Assembly (NCBI GenBank): GCA_030849465.1
Contig: JARVLF010000015.1
Coordinates: 1,488,001-1,552,000 of the forward strand
From: Moesziomyces globuligerus
Taxonomy: Eukaryota; Basidiomycota; Ustilaginomycetes; Ustilaginales; Ustilaginaceae
Reading direction: 5' to 3'
DNA length: 64,000 bases
Part shown: positions 21,607 through 32,207 of the stretch, one piece after another
Layout of the letters: each line of letters begins with the position of its first letter
How positions within the stretch are numbered: the first letter of the stretch is position 1
Translations under genes and position numbers: made by a program
Notes under the pieces: generated by a model
What the model saw: only the letters and a program-made list of their open reading frames with translations
What the model was told of the DNA's origin: nothing
Databases searched by the model: none

Positions 21607-22255
21607 GGTTGCTGCTGCCGGTGGTGTGCGATGCTCCTGGTCTTTCTGGTTGAAGTGTGATGGTGGTCGGATGCGAGGCTGCGTGGCTGCGTGGCCAAGG
21701 CTGCGTGTGTGGTGGTTGGGTGCGAAAGAAGAATGCTTTGTTCTGAAACGCTGCGCAAGCCTGCTGCGGTGAATGCGGTGTGGGTCCGAAGATGAGTTTG
21801 TGATTAGCTAGTTGCAAGTGTCAGTCTCATGACCGCGGCCAGTCGCCGGCTGGAGAGTGCGTGCGCAAGCGGTGCAAGCGCTGCAAGCAGCTCTAAAAAT
21901 GACGGCCAGCCAGCGCTCCCTTTGACGACCAGCGCGCGCTCGCCCAAAATCAGCTCACAGCTCCACATCCCCTAAAGCCGAGGCGGGTGCTCAGCAGTGG
22001 AGGAGGCCGTGTTTCTGCAGACTGGCCAAAAGTGTGACTGCTCGGAAGATCCACCTCGATGCGAAATTACTCACTGCAGTGCGGAAATTCACAGAACAAA
22101 CAGGGTCTCGAAAAAGAAGATGCACATGTGCTTCAGGCGGAGAAGCACAAGTGCGCTCAGTCGGCAACTATCCACATCTTCATCGCCATCACCGCTCCAA
22201 AGCTCCTCGAGACGACGATTTCGGTGGCTTCGGGCAGCTGTGTTGAGCTCACAAT
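21607..22255. other. divergent promoter region, UBC1 / GPN2
   Basis: 649 bp between divergent starts. It contains three imperfect 9-bp units GCAAGCGGT/GCAAGCGCT/GCAAGCAGC at about 21864-21890 and a single one-mismatch match to the smut pheromone element (TCCCTTTGA, 21917-21925). No gene seen. Confidence 0.5.
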
Positions 22256-23629
22256 ATGCCGTTCGCGCAGCTCGTCATTGGTCCACCCGGTTCGGGCAAA
22301 ACCACCTACTGCTACGGCCAGTACCAGTTCCTCTCGCTGCTCTCGCGTCCTTGCAGCGTCATCAACCTCGATCCTGCCAACGACAGGCTTCCATACCCAT
22401 GTGCGGTCGACATCAACCGGCTCATCTCCGTGCGCGATGTGATGGCTGAGCTCTCGCTCGGACCCAACGCTGCCATGCTCTATTGCATCGAATATCTCGA
22501 GAAGAACGTCGACTGGCTCATTCAGGAGCTCAAGCGTGTGTTTGACGAGCAGCGCCAGGGCAAGACCGGTCAGATGGCGGGACAAGGCGACGGAGAGACG
22601 CCCGTCGGACCTGTCAGCCCTGGCTTCGAGTATCTCATCCTCGACCTCCCCGGCCAGGTCGAGCTTTCGACCAATCACCCGGCCCTCAAACGCATCCTCG
22701 CGACGCTCGAAAAGCAGCTTGGCCTGCGCTTCGTCGCGGTCCACCTGACCGATGCGACGCACATCACCGACGCTTCGCGCTACGTGTCCATCCTCATTCT
22801 TGCGCTGCGAGCCATGCTGACGCTCGAGCTGCCCCACGTCAACGTGCTCTCCAAGGTGGATCTACTCGGCCAGTCGTTCATCTCTCGCCCGACAAGGTCT
22901 CTCGATCGCTACGGTCCGAACAGCGACGACGAAATGGATGACGACACAGATATGGAGGACAGAGCATCCGGTGAATCCAGTCAGCGAGCAGGCATGGGTC
23001 TCCAGTCGGATCTCGCCTTTAACCTGGACTTCTACACACAGGTGCAGGACCTGTCGTACCTGCGCGATCTGCTTTCGCAACCCTCCGGTCCAGGCTCCTC
23101 CCTGCGCAACGAAAAGTTCGGCAAGCTGAACGAAGCCATCTGCGAGCTGGTCGAGGACTTTGGCCTGGTCTCGTTCGAGACGCTGGCGGTAGAAGACCGT
23201 CGATCCATGTTCCGACTGCTGCAGGTGCTCGACAAGGCGGTGGGCTACATCTATGTCTCTGCGTCGACCAACGCGTATGACTATGGCGAGGAGGAGCAAG
23301 AGGGCGCCTACGAACCTGGAAGAGCGTCCGCCACAGCTTCGGCTGCGCTGCGCGCCCAGACGCGCCCTGCGCATCACGGGATGGGAGCGGATCCGCACTC
23401 GCTGTTCAGCGTGGCGGATCGAGGCAATCCGCTCGGCTGGGGTGATGCATTGGAAGTGCAGGAGCGGTACATCGACCACCGCGAGATGTACGAAGAGGCG
23501 GAAGCGGAAGACAGGAAGGAGAGGAACGACAAGGAGTGGGAGCGGCGCGTGTGGTCCGAGGTGCGCAAAGCCACCCAAGAGCAGAAGAAGCAGCAGGCCA
23601 AGACAGCGCCTGCATCCAACATCAAATAA
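22256..23629 (+). CDS. GPN2: GPN-loop GTPase 2
   Basis: Intronless, 457 aa. The P-loop is GPPGSGKT at 9-16 and the family-defining Gly-Pro-Asn loop is at 69-71 (LSLGPNAAM). The G3 region is YLILDLPGQVEL and the lysine-aspartate motif appears in VNVLSKVDLLG. GPN-loop GTPases form homo- or heterodimers and act in assembly and nuclear import of RNA polymerase II. The protein is longer than the roughly 310-350 aa usual for GPN2: an acidic insert at about 221-240 (NSDDEMDDDTDMED) interrupts the GTPase core after the switch of strands, and a charged C-terminal extension rich in Glu/Lys/Arg follows a Gln/Pro linker. Confidence 0.92.
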   Translation: MPFAQLVIGPPGSGKTTYCYGQYQFLSLLSRPCSVINLDPANDRLPYPCAVDINRLISVRDVMAELSLGPNAAMLYCIEYLEKNVDWLIQELKRVFDEQRQGKTGQMAGQGDGETPVGPVSPGFEYLILDLPGQVELSTNHPALKRILATLEKQLGLRFVAVHLTDATHITDASRYVSILILALRAMLTLELPHVNVLSKVDLLGQSFISRPTRSLDRYGPNSDDEMDDDTDMEDRASGESSQRAGMGLQSDLAFNLDFYTQVQDLSYLRDLLSQPSGPGSSLRNEKFGKLNEAICELVEDFGLVSFETLAVEDRRSMFRLLQVLDKAVGYIYVSASTNAYDYGEEEQEGAYEPGRASATASAALRAQTRPAHHGMGADPHSLFSVADRGNPLGWGDALEVQERYIDHREMYEEAEAEDRKERNDKEWERRVWSEVRKATQEQKKQQAKTAPASNIK

Positions 23630-23791
23630 GCCAAAGCCAAGGTTCGGGTCTGTCGAGCCATGTACAATATCACTGTAATACTAGCACATTCCAGCATGCC
23701 TTTTGCATCGTTTGAGGTCAGGTCTGAGGGTCTGCATTGCTTGAAGAGAGGAGTACAGGGTATAATCAAGCAGGCTGAGAGAGTGGTGGAT

Positions 23792-24298
23792 TCAGAAGGT
23801 GTGGGTGGAGAAGACGTTTTCCTTGTGTATGGAAGCGCCTTGCTTTGTTGTCAAGATGTCGTGAATCTCCTGTGGCGGGTTGAGGTCGAGGTCTTTGGCG
23901 CGGTGCCATCGTTCGAGCCGGGACAGGCCGATGCACGGGCCGTAGTTGGGGTCGAGGTCGAAGACGCGCAGGACCTTTTGGATGCGGTCCTCGTGGTCGA
24001 TGTGCACCGCCTTGGAAGGTGGGACGTTCATGGACTTCTTGGCCTTGCGCCAGACACCGTCCCAGCGTGGATCGTCCACATCCAGCTCTTCCCGCGCAGC
24101 ATGCTCCTCGTCCTTGACTGCTTTGCTGACAACCTGCTTCGTAAGGGGCGGCGAGGTGGATTTGATGGGAGCACGGGTGGTGGATTTGAGACCAGGTTTG
24201 GCCTTGAGCTGGTCCCTGGCCGAAGCGGAGTAGCTCGACTTGGGCTTAGACTGCGCCCGGAATGAGAGCGGCTTCTGTGTTGACGTCTTTGGCGCCAT
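23792..24298 (-). CDS. DNA polymerase delta small subunit 4 (POLD4/Cdm1-like)
   Basis: 168 aa, intronless. The frame extends upstream to 24463, but the ATG at 24298 in context CAACATGGC (MAPKTSTQKPLSF) is the likely start. The C-terminal conserved block LRVFDLDPNYGPCIGLSRLE, followed by RWHRAKDLDLNPPQEI, matches the POLD4 family. The middle is basic and probably disordered. Human p12 and fission yeast Cdm1 stabilise the polymerase delta holoenzyme and bind PCNA near their N-termini; here TQKPLSF could be a weak PCNA-binding motif, but it does not fit the full consensus. Budding yeast lacks this subunit, so its presence is informative. It converges with GPN2, 162 bp apart. Confidence 0.88.
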   Translation of the reverse strand: MAPKTSTQKPLSFRAQSKPKSSYSASARDQLKAKPGLKSTTRAPIKSTSPPLTKQVVSKAVKDEEHAAREELDVDDPRWDGVWRKAKKSMNVPPSKAVHIDHEDRIQKVLRVFDLDPNYGPCIGLSRLERWHRAKDLDLNPPQEIHDILTTKQGASIHKENVFSTHTF

Positions 24299-26842
24299 GT
24301 TGAGAAATGCTTCTCTATCGGAAAGACGGCTAGCGATTCGGCCTCGATGCTTCGGATGTGTCGTATTGGTGGGATGAAGATGTGGTGAGTGAATAGCGAC
24401 AGCCACAGAGTGGTGTTGGCACTTGTGTCGCGCGCGGGTCCCAAGTGGAGGATGATCCAACAATCAATGCCGGCCGCGGTTTTCCGTATAAGTGTTACAC
24501 CGCAAATAGTCACATTCTCACTGGAAAAAAATTCGCCGATGTTTCGGGCTCGCCCGAACCGGTTCTTCGGGCCGCCTGCATGCGCCTGCATGTGGCTGGC
24601 GCGATGATCGACTCGCTTCACGCACGGCACGGCGCGACGGAGCAAGGCGGGCTGCGGTTCGCTTGCCGCTCTCACCTAGCTCTTCTTCCATGGATGCCCT
24701 GCAGGAAGAGTCAGCGCGGGCAGCGGCATCAAAAGCTTCATTGTCGGCGATGGCCACAGCCTGGATTGCATGAAATTCGGTGGAATTGGCTGGGCGTGCC
24801 GAATCGTTGGAAAGTTGGCAACGTGGCCAGGCGGCGGTGCGGGGCTGTGGGAGCGACGACAGAAGCCAAGATCTCCTGATAGTCGTAGCGTGTCCGGAGA
24901 TGAAGCGTCGATGCTCGGCTCTCGTGTGTACGATAGGCGCTTGGCGAGACGAGGCGAAGCGGTTGACAGACGGGACGGGCGGCTGGGAAAGACCCAAAAG
25001 TCGCCTTGACACTAGGCCGCTTCTGTGGCTCGCGCGGCGCGCGATTCGACGGCACCGTCTCCGTTTGGGTTCGCGCAGAGCGAGTCCATTGTGGGCAACA
25101 TCGGCTGCATGTGGCGCATTCTCAGCGGCAGACCAAGTACAATACAGTAGGTGACTCAGACAATGACACTCGACTGACAGGCAGCACAGACTCTAATCAG
25201 GAAGATCATCTGCGGCATACAGTCAGCGACAGTGGGGCCCACTACTGCACTCGACTTGCAAGCAGCCTAGCGAGACTGCGCCAGGATGAAAGACGATGCT
25301 TCGATCCTCGGGGCGTTGTTTGTCTGCCTCCGTTTCCGCCCTCGTCATGAATTCCGCGCGAAAATCGATTGGGTGCACATCTCCTGCGATCCTGGAACAT
25401 GGGCCCCCTGACGAGTCGCTTCGATCCGAACGTCTAAAGTCCCCAAGTGAGCCGTGTCTCACGCAGCTGCATCATTCCGGCGAGGCCTGCTTGTCGCCCC
25501 CCTCCCACTTTCCCGGGCAGGCGCCGACACGGAGGAGATCCGAGGGCAAGGGGCGAGTGCCGCTCAAAGGCGAATGTGAGTGACGATTCGATTGGATAGA
25601 GTGACATGCACGTTGCAGCATTCACACTCGAAGCTCCAAGTGGTGAGCGCTTCGCATCGCCTCTTCGGATGTGCCGGATTTTCGGTTTGCATCCTTTCCC
25701 AAACCTTTTTTTTCTTTTGGAACCCAGCCGCTGATGAACGGCGCTGGGAGAGACGCCTTGTGCCCGGGTAGGATGCCGACGGGGCCCGCGGCTTGCGACG
25801 AATGGGAGAGCGATGGACTGGCTGCAAGGGCCCGATTGCCGGAGTAGCCTGATTTCTGGAAAGTGGGGATTGGGCGAACATGGCATCGAGCTGCAGGCTA
25901 GGATGGGCATGCAGCCCCCCGCCCTGGAAGTGCTTGTGGCTTGCACGTCGAATCGCGCCCCATCGCACAGCCGAGCAGGCTCACCGCCAGTCGGACGTCG
26001 CCTCCCGTGTCAAGCGGCCGCTGCTGTCCACCAAGCTACGGGTACCGTAGCAAAGAACACGTCCACTCCACGCGCCGTCCGAATCGCCGAATCGCGCTTC
26101 AACACTCTCTGTACTCGGTCTGCGCTCCGTTGGCCGGACGCCTCGTACCTCCGCTCCTCGGGCCCTTTCTATCCGCCTTTCACCGCACCGCACCCATGCG
26201 CTGCTCTCCGCCATCCATCCATCATCTCTTCGTGTGATGCAAGGGAGCGCATCCCATGGCCTGCCACACCTCTCTCTCTCTCTTGAACCCTACATTCACC
26301 ATCTTCCGTCTTATCCGAACCGACTCATCTACCGCGAGCACAAGTTGGCCGGTAGCCGTACCCAGTCTGCATCCGCTTATCCGCTTATCCGTGCAGACCA
26401 GCCTCATCGCAGCCAGCCTTCCGGCTCTTTCCCACGTACACCACCATCCGTTCGTGACCACGATCGCATGCTCAACTAGGCTGCCCAGCCTCTTCTCGCC
26501 CACTCGGAGCCAAGGATCGCTCCAAGACCATCATCGCACCCTCCTGGCCTCGCTGTTCGCCCGCTTTGACCCAGCAGAGAAAGGCTATGCACGCGCCTTG
26601 TCTGTTGTCCAACATCGATGAGCCACACCGTCCTTCGCTCTTCACCTTGCTCCAATTCGCATCGCCTCCGTCCATGCGCTTACACAGTTAGCGTATTCAC
26701 CACCTCTGCCAGCACCCATCGCTTCGCAGCTGCCCAGTGACGCTCTCGTCTCACATTCTATCGATCTATCCATCTATCTCAAGCATTGTTCCGCACCCCA
26801 ACCTCGCCTAGCGTCCGACAACCGCAAGCCGTCGCGCCAGTG
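24299..26842. other. 2.5-kb divergent region, POLD4 / Zn2Cys6 regulator
   Basis: No supportable gene. Small direct repeats occur: GCCTGCATG twice at about 24574-24592, a 9-bp repeat TCCGCTTAT twice near 26380, and a short CT dinucleotide run at about 26269-26283. The last 400 bases are CT-rich, consistent with a leader or promoter of the regulator. Long upstream regions are common for fungal transcription factor genes. Confidence 0.5.
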
Positions 26843-29800
26843 ATGGACGGCGATCCGTCCAGAGGGCATCCGCCTTCCAGAGATCGGTTACCGCCTCCGT
26901 ATGACGCTCACTACCGCGGACCTGGCCCGGCCCGTGACGGTCCACCACACATGCGCCCCCATCCGGATGGCGCACGCCGATACTCTCGTCCAGAGCTCGA
27001 TCCACCGCCTCTGCACGGCCGCATCCCTGCTCGCTGGTCAGACCGCGATGGTGCTTCAACACAATTCAATCCGCACGACCCGCCCCCGCACCAAGGAGTG
27101 CCTGCATATCCCCGTTACGCCGATCCCATTACGCCTCGTCCGGCGCCCCTGCCCCCCTCGGATCTGCCTCGCTCTTCGCGCTTGATCAAACCCGACGAAT
27201 ACTACGCTCAGCACCATTCCAGCTTGGCTGCGTCCCAGGAAGCCGCCATCCCGACACATCTTCATGCGCCCCGCTTGACTCGCTTCGAAGCCGAGCCGCA
27301 TCTGCCCGAACATCGCCCCGGCGTCTTTGTGCCACCAGAAGCGCGCGACCTTCATCGTCTCCCGAGGCGCACGTCAGGCGACCCCAAGGCTCGGGCAGAC
27401 ACTTATGGCGAAGCTCCGCTCTATCCTGCTCGAGCATCTGCTCTTCGTCCGTCTGATCCCAGGCTCGAACCTCCACCAGCCCGTCCGCACTCACCAGGCG
27501 CGATCACCTACAGCTATCCGAGCGCGCCTCCGCCGCGCCGTATCAGCGAACCTTCGCCGCCTAGGGGCACTGACCCGAAGGAGATGGCTCTCCATCGGGA
27601 CAAACGGGCCCGACTCGAGCCGTACCCTGAGAGGGCTCAACCCAGCGCTGCCATGCTGCAACCACCTCCGTACGCCTCTGCTTCGTCCCGCCGCTCAGCA
27701 TCGTCGATGGTCACAGACTGGACTGAAAACGCTGGTCAGAGAGATCGCCGACCTCGCGATCCTGTCGATGCTCCATACTATGCCGATGCGCCGCCCAGCA
27801 GAGGTGGTGCCCGGGCCGCCGACTGGGTCGAATCCGGCAAGGGCGAGCTGAGCCGGCGCACGTCGGGCTACTCGCATAACACCTTTGAATCCGGTCACGA
27901 TCGTAGCCACGTCAGCGAGGCGTTCTCTTTGAACAGCCAGTCTAGCAAGGTCAAGAGGCGCAAGCGAGCCGTGCTTAGCTGCACAGAGTGTAAGCAACGC
28001 AAAATCAAATGCGACCGTAACGTACCCAACTGTGGCAGCTGCGTTCGTCGTGGTGTCGCCCACCTCTGCCGTTGGGGTGACGAACGCGACTTCCTTTCGG
28101 CAGCTCCAACCAGCAACATCACCCCTTCCAACGCTGCCCTGATGGCGAGGATCGCTCAGCTGGAATCCCAGGTCCGCGTGCTGCAATCCGCCTCGTCTTC
28201 TCCCACGGCGGCTCACGATCATGCGGCATCAGAACGCAACGCGGATCGCAGCACTTCCGGCAAGTACGGTCCGGCCTCGATCTCCTCGGATGGCCGCTCA
28301 TCTCGCTTCAGCGGTCCTACTAGCATCCAGAACCCGCCCAACTTCACCAGTCGAGAACGCATCGTTCACTCCAAAAACTTTGGAGGGAATGAAGATGACG
28401 ACCTGGAAGAGGAAGAGGAGGAGGAGAGCGACCAGAGCGAGGATAGCGAGAGCGCCGAGTCGGGCGCCGAGAACGCTGGCGATTTGCTCCAAGCCCTCGC
28501 CCGCGGATCCTCACTGAAGAAGCGCAGTGGAGCAAAACCCACTTCTCGCGACGCCACATCCTCCTCGAAAATCACTTCCAAACGTGACGAAACGCAGTCA
28601 GCTCAGCCAACCTCCGTCCGGAACGCTGTTGGGAACTCGCAGGAGAATGGCAAAGACGGCGCGCAATCCAAGCTTTCCTCTGCGGCCGAACAAAGAAGAG
28701 CCTCTGGCATGTCGGAAGAAAATGTCACTTCGGTCGCTACATTCGACATGTTCGCTTCGAGCATCCATACCAACAAACGCAGCAATATCCAGGCCGATCT
28801 CTTGACTGCCTTAGACCTTCTGCCGCCCCGCCCAAAGACGAATGCACTGGTCGATTTTTACTTGCGAGAGGCTGAACCTCTCGTGCAGTCCATCCACGAG
28901 CCATCATTCTTGCGCCAGCGCGATCGTTTCTGGGCCGCGCTCGACCAACTCCAATCAGGTGGCAATCACAGCGCGCCGCTGCCCGATCTCCAATTCGCAG
29001 CTTTGCTCTTGGCCATCTGCGAGGCCGCCTCCGAGTTTATGACGCTTAAGGAGGTGCTCGAGAGCGAGATCGGAAAATCTCGCACCTCGATCGGCGATCA
29101 GCTCACCTTACTCGTCCGTGGCAGCTTGAGCTTGCTTGGCAAAGCTCAGTTCGTGCGACATCCCAACATTTGGGGACTTCAGGCCATCGTCACGTTGCGA
29201 CACTATTGCTTCAATCGCGACCATCGCGAGGAGTATGTCATCCTCTGCACCATGGCCATCAAGGCCGCCGAGTTCATGGGCTTACACAAGCTCGGTTCGG
29301 CGCTGGTGGATGAGGAGCGGTGGCAGGACGAGCATCGCCTCGCATCACCGGTCGATGGCGAAGCTCGCGACGCCAGTGCAAAATCGTCGCACCGATGGAA
29401 GATGCTGACCTCTACAAGGATTCAGGATGGAGCAGAGACCGATTCAGAAGGCGAAGACCTCGATCCAGACCGATGCGAGCGGAAGGATATGAACTCGATG
29501 TGGCTCCCACGCGGATCGAGGCGCAAAGACTGGGAGGTCGCAGCCTCGAAACGGTACAAAGAAGGCAGCCGGGTCGACCGCGAAGTAGGCCGCAAGGTGT
29601 GGTTCGCCTTCGCCACCATGGATTGGCTCTGCGCAGCTTACTTTGACCGGTGCTATTCTTGCAAGGACGAGATGTTCTCAACGCAGAGTCCGCAGAATAT
29701 CGACGATGCCGACCTCACCGACAGCGAGCCTACCGTCCTCGAAGCGACCAAAGCGACCGATCCGCACCGTCGCCCCACCTCGCACTTCCTCAACCACATC

Positions 29801-31087
29801 CGCACCACGGATGTGCCTACGACCAACAGCTTCATCCCGATCCATATCGAGATCAGCCATACGGTGCGAAGCATCGCCGATGCGCAGAATCACGGCGACG
29901 GGTCGTTTGAAACGGTTCTCGCGATCGAGGCACGCTTCCGCGAGATCTTGCGGTCCCTGCCGCGGTTTTTCCGTCTGGATGGCGAGAGCGAATACGACCC
30001 GGAGGTGCATCGGCATCACCGCGAGCGGCCCTACTTGTCAGTCCAGAGGGCGGTTATTCACGCCTACGTCCACCACCGCCTGCTCAAGCTGCATCGACTC
30101 TACATGAGTCGCGGCTACTGGAACGCCAAGTACATCCACTCCACCCGGACGTGCATCGAAAGCGCGCGCGTGGTCATCGGCGTGCTGCGAGCGCTCGACC
30201 ACGTCGGATGCCGTGCACAGCGCTACTGGATCTTCAAGTTCAACATCTTCCACGCCGTCTTGGCGCTGCAAGTCGACCTGCTGTACCTGGCGCGCCAGCC
30301 CGTCAGTCGCGAGATCCTGGCCAAGCGCGCCGACGTGGTGTCTGGTCTCAAGATGCTGCACGCCAGGACGGACGTAGAGGGCCGCAATCCGCTGCTCGCC
30401 TCGTCGCTCAAGGTGATCAAAGTGCTAAGCGAAGAGGAGAAGGCACGACGGGCCGGAGGTTCGGAAGGTTCAGCCACCTCGGATGCCGCGCCGGTCACCA
30501 GCTCGCCCAGCGGTAGCTCGCTCTCATCCAAGAAGGGCAAAGCGCGCGGCTGGACAGGCGCATCTGAGTCGACCGGCGACCTGGCCGAACATCTGGAGCG
30601 CCGAACCAAGGAGACTTGGTTCACGGTCGAGGTGGAAAGTCTCCGTGCCAGGGCTGAAGCAGGTAGCAACCTGGGAACGGAGGACGGCCCGACGAATCGA
30701 CCTGGAAGTCGAGTGGCTGCGATTTCCAGGACGCCTTCCACGGAAGATGGATCTTCGCTCCATACTGCCGAGTCGGACCGCAAGCCCTCAGAGCTGCTTG
30801 CGGAACTCGACCCGGATGCCGATCTGGCGAGGATCAAGGTCCAGCCGGTGCCCGGCCAGGAGAGACGCGAGACGGAGCTCGACGACTACCTCAAAGTGCT
30901 TTCATCCTACCAGAATCCGGACGATGCTCCGGACGGTGCGCACTTCTTCGACGTCCTCGACGATCTGGTCTACGAAATCGATGATCCCGCCAAAATGCCA
31001 ACGGGTCTCCGTGGGATGCCGTTGCTCCGCACCGCAGATGACCTAGCCATGGCAGGCGCAGGCTTCGACGCGTTCACAGCTGCTTGA
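26843..31087 (+). CDS. Zn2Cys6 transcription factor with internal zinc cluster, target unknown
   Basis: 1414 aa, intronless as drawn. The frame is open a little further upstream, but the first ATG is at 26843 (MDGDPSRGHPP). Residues 1-370 are rich in Pro, Arg, Asp and Ser. The binuclear zinc cluster is C380-x2-C383-x6-C390-x6-C397-x2-C400-x8-C409, preceded by the basic KRRKRAVLS, and is followed by a short coiled coil (MARIAQLESQVRVLQSA). An acidic stretch lies near 515-535. A fungal middle-homology region spans roughly 655-1180, starting near LVDFYLREAEPLVQSIHEPS. Zn2Cys6 proteins bind DNA as dimers at CGG-type half sites. The cluster is unusually far from the N-terminus. It is unclear whether an upstream exon is missing. 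It faces the triple-repeat protein gene (convergent, 127 bp). Confidence 0.85.
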   Translation: MDGDPSRGHPPSRDRLPPPYDAHYRGPGPARDGPPHMRPHPDGARRYSRPELDPPPLHGRIPARWSDRDGASTQFNPHDPPPHQGVPAYPRYADPITPRPAPLPPSDLPRSSRLIKPDEYYAQHHSSLAASQEAAIPTHLHAPRLTRFEAEPHLPEHRPGVFVPPEARDLHRLPRRTSGDPKARADTYGEAPLYPARASALRPSDPRLEPPPARPHSPGAITYSYPSAPPPRRISEPSPPRGTDPKEMALHRDKRARLEPYPERAQPSAAMLQPPPYASASSRRSASSMVTDWTENAGQRDRRPRDPVDAPYYADAPPSRGGARAADWVESGKGELSRRTSGYSHNTFESGHDRSHVSEAFSLNSQSSKVKRRKRAVLSCTECKQRKIKCDRNVPNCGSCVRRGVAHLCRWGDERDFLSAAPTSNITPSNAALMARIAQLESQVRVLQSASSSPTAAHDHAASERNADRSTSGKYGPASISSDGRSSRFSGPTSIQNPPNFTSRERIVHSKNFGGNEDDDLEEEEEEESDQSEDSESAESGAENAGDLLQALARGSSLKKRSGAKPTSRDATSSSKITSKRDETQSAQPTSVRNAVGNSQENGKDGAQSKLSSAAEQRRASGMSEENVTSVATFDMFASSIHTNKRSNIQADLLTALDLLPPRPKTNALVDFYLREAEPLVQSIHEPSFLRQRDRFWAALDQLQSGGNHSAPLPDLQFAALLLAICEAASEFMTLKEVLESEIGKSRTSIGDQLTLLVRGSLSLLGKAQFVRHPNIWGLQAIVTLRHYCFNRDHREEYVILCTMAIKAAEFMGLHKLGSALVDEERWQDEHRLASPVDGEARDASAKSSHRWKMLTSTRIQDGAETDSEGEDLDPDRCERKDMNSMWLPRGSRRKDWEVAASKRYKEGSRVDREVGRKVWFAFATMDWLCAAYFDRCYSCKDEMFSTQSPQNIDDADLTDSEPTVLEATKATDPHRRPTSHFLNHIRTTDVPTTNSFIPIHIEISHTVRSIADAQNHGDGSFETVLAIEARFREILRSLPRFFRLDGESEYDPEVHRHHRERPYLSVQRAVIHAYVHHRLLKLHRLYMSRGYWNAKYIHSTRTCIESARVVIGVLRALDHVGCRAQRYWIFKFNIFHAVLALQVDLLYLARQPVSREILAKRADVVSGLKMLHARTDVEGRNPLLASSLKVIKVLSEEEKARRAGGSEGSATSDAAPVTSSPSGSSLSSKKGKARGWTGASESTGDLAEHLERRTKETWFTVEVESLRARAEAGSNLGTEDGPTNRPGSRVAAISRTPSTEDGSSLHTAESDRKPSELLAELDPDADLARIKVQPVPGQERRETELDDYLKVLSSYQNPDDAPDGAHFFDVLDDLVYEIDDPAKMPTGLRGMPLLRTADDLAMAGAGFDAFTAA

Positions 31088-31214
31088 TCCGTGCTAGTCA
31101 CCCTCGAAAGATGGGTTGTACAATCAGTCTCGTTTTCAATTCGAAGTCATGGTATTACTGTTTACACTCGCTACTTTGCTCGCTACTTTGATGGGACTGC
31201 GGCAGATGCAGTCA

Positions 31215-32207
31215 TCAGGGCTGGTAACGAGGAGGCGCTTCCCGCCCCGAGCGACCTGAGAAGTTGAGCAGTCCGTCGCGACCAATATGCTGGAACAGCA
31301 CACATGTCGGTCTGCCAGAGGCATCCTCCATGGGGACCCCTTCGTCGTCGGTGTGGTAGCTTAGAACCATCAGGTGGACATTGCCATCCATGCCCAAATG
31401 CTCGTGATGCACTAGGAGAGGATCGACCGAGAGTCTAGCGTAGAAGTCTCCAAAGTCGTCGTCTGGGATCCGTACGACTTTCAACTTATTAGGCGTCATG
31501 TCGATGGGTTGGCTTGCCGGAGAAAAGAGAAGCCTAAACCTCCTGTTGTTTCTTGCCCAGCCTGTCAACTTGGTCGGAGGCCCTTCATAGCGTTGCAGCA
31601 CCGTGTACGCCGAAAAGTGGGGATTGTCTTTGACACCCTCGGCGTAGGCATCCGGATCATCGACAGTGTAGCGGCACGAGACCATGAAGACTTTCTCTTT
31701 GTCGTCCAGTACACTAGTCAAGGTCAGATGGCAGTGTCGGACCAGGTGCGGGTCCGTCGATAGCCCAGCCTTGAACGATTCCCAGTCTTTTCCTGGTACA
31801 TCCCAGACAATGACTAGGTTGCCTTCCGGTGCCGTCTGTGGCACGAACGGGAACAAAGGGCCACAGGGGTCCGAAGCACCATGAGCGTTCGGAAAGTCGC
31901 AGAGCTCCCCTTCTTCGTCGCTGAACGTCGTGTGCGCGGCATAGATCTTGTTGTCCTGAACTTCCTTGATCAAGGCTTGGGGATCGTCGACAGCGTACAC
32001 GACGGAGATGACGTGGATCGCGTCTTGGTCCATGCCAAGATGGTGGCCCGTCAGCATCCTGCGTTCGCAGACGAGGCTAGCAAAGAAGTGGTCAAACCCG
32101 CTGTCCACTATATGATAAGCGACAGCGACCTTGAATCGCGGCGCCGCAGGCTTGTCGCATGGCGGGGCCGAAGTCCCCTTCAACCAAGTCCAGAGCCAAG
32201 ACGACAT
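31215..32207 (-). CDS. protein built of three related ~80-aa repeats, function unknown
   Basis: 330 aa, intronless, ATG at 32207. No known family was recognised. The sequence holds three divergent copies of one module: about 25-96, 128-206 and 241-310. Shared landmarks are a helix-like segment before an H-x-H strand (TGHHLGMD at 54-61, VRHCHLTL at 156-163, VHHEHLGMD at 266-274), a strand ending in Y-x-V/T-DDP/E (YAVDDP, YTVDDP, YHTDDE) and a final strand after a short helix. The order strand-helix-strand-strand-helix-strand would suit a ferredoxin-like alpha/beta fold as in dimeric alpha-beta barrel proteins; that is inference. There is no signal peptide or clear membrane segment. It lies between a regulator and a carboxylate permease read on the same strand. 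Confidence 0.8.
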   Translation of the reverse strand: MSSWLWTWLKGTSAPPCDKPAAPRFKVAVAYHIVDSGFDHFFASLVCERRMLTGHHLGMDQDAIHVISVVYAVDDPQALIKEVQDNKIYAAHTTFSDEEGELCDFPNAHGASDPCGPLFPFVPQTAPEGNLVIVWDVPGKDWESFKAGLSTDPHLVRHCHLTLTSVLDDKEKVFMVSCRYTVDDPDAYAEGVKDNPHFSAYTVLQRYEGPPTKLTGWARNNRRFRLLFSPASQPIDMTPNKLKVVRIPDDDFGDFYARLSVDPLLVHHEHLGMDGNVHLMVLSYHTDDEGVPMEDASGRPTCVLFQHIGRDGLLNFSGRSGREAPPRYQP

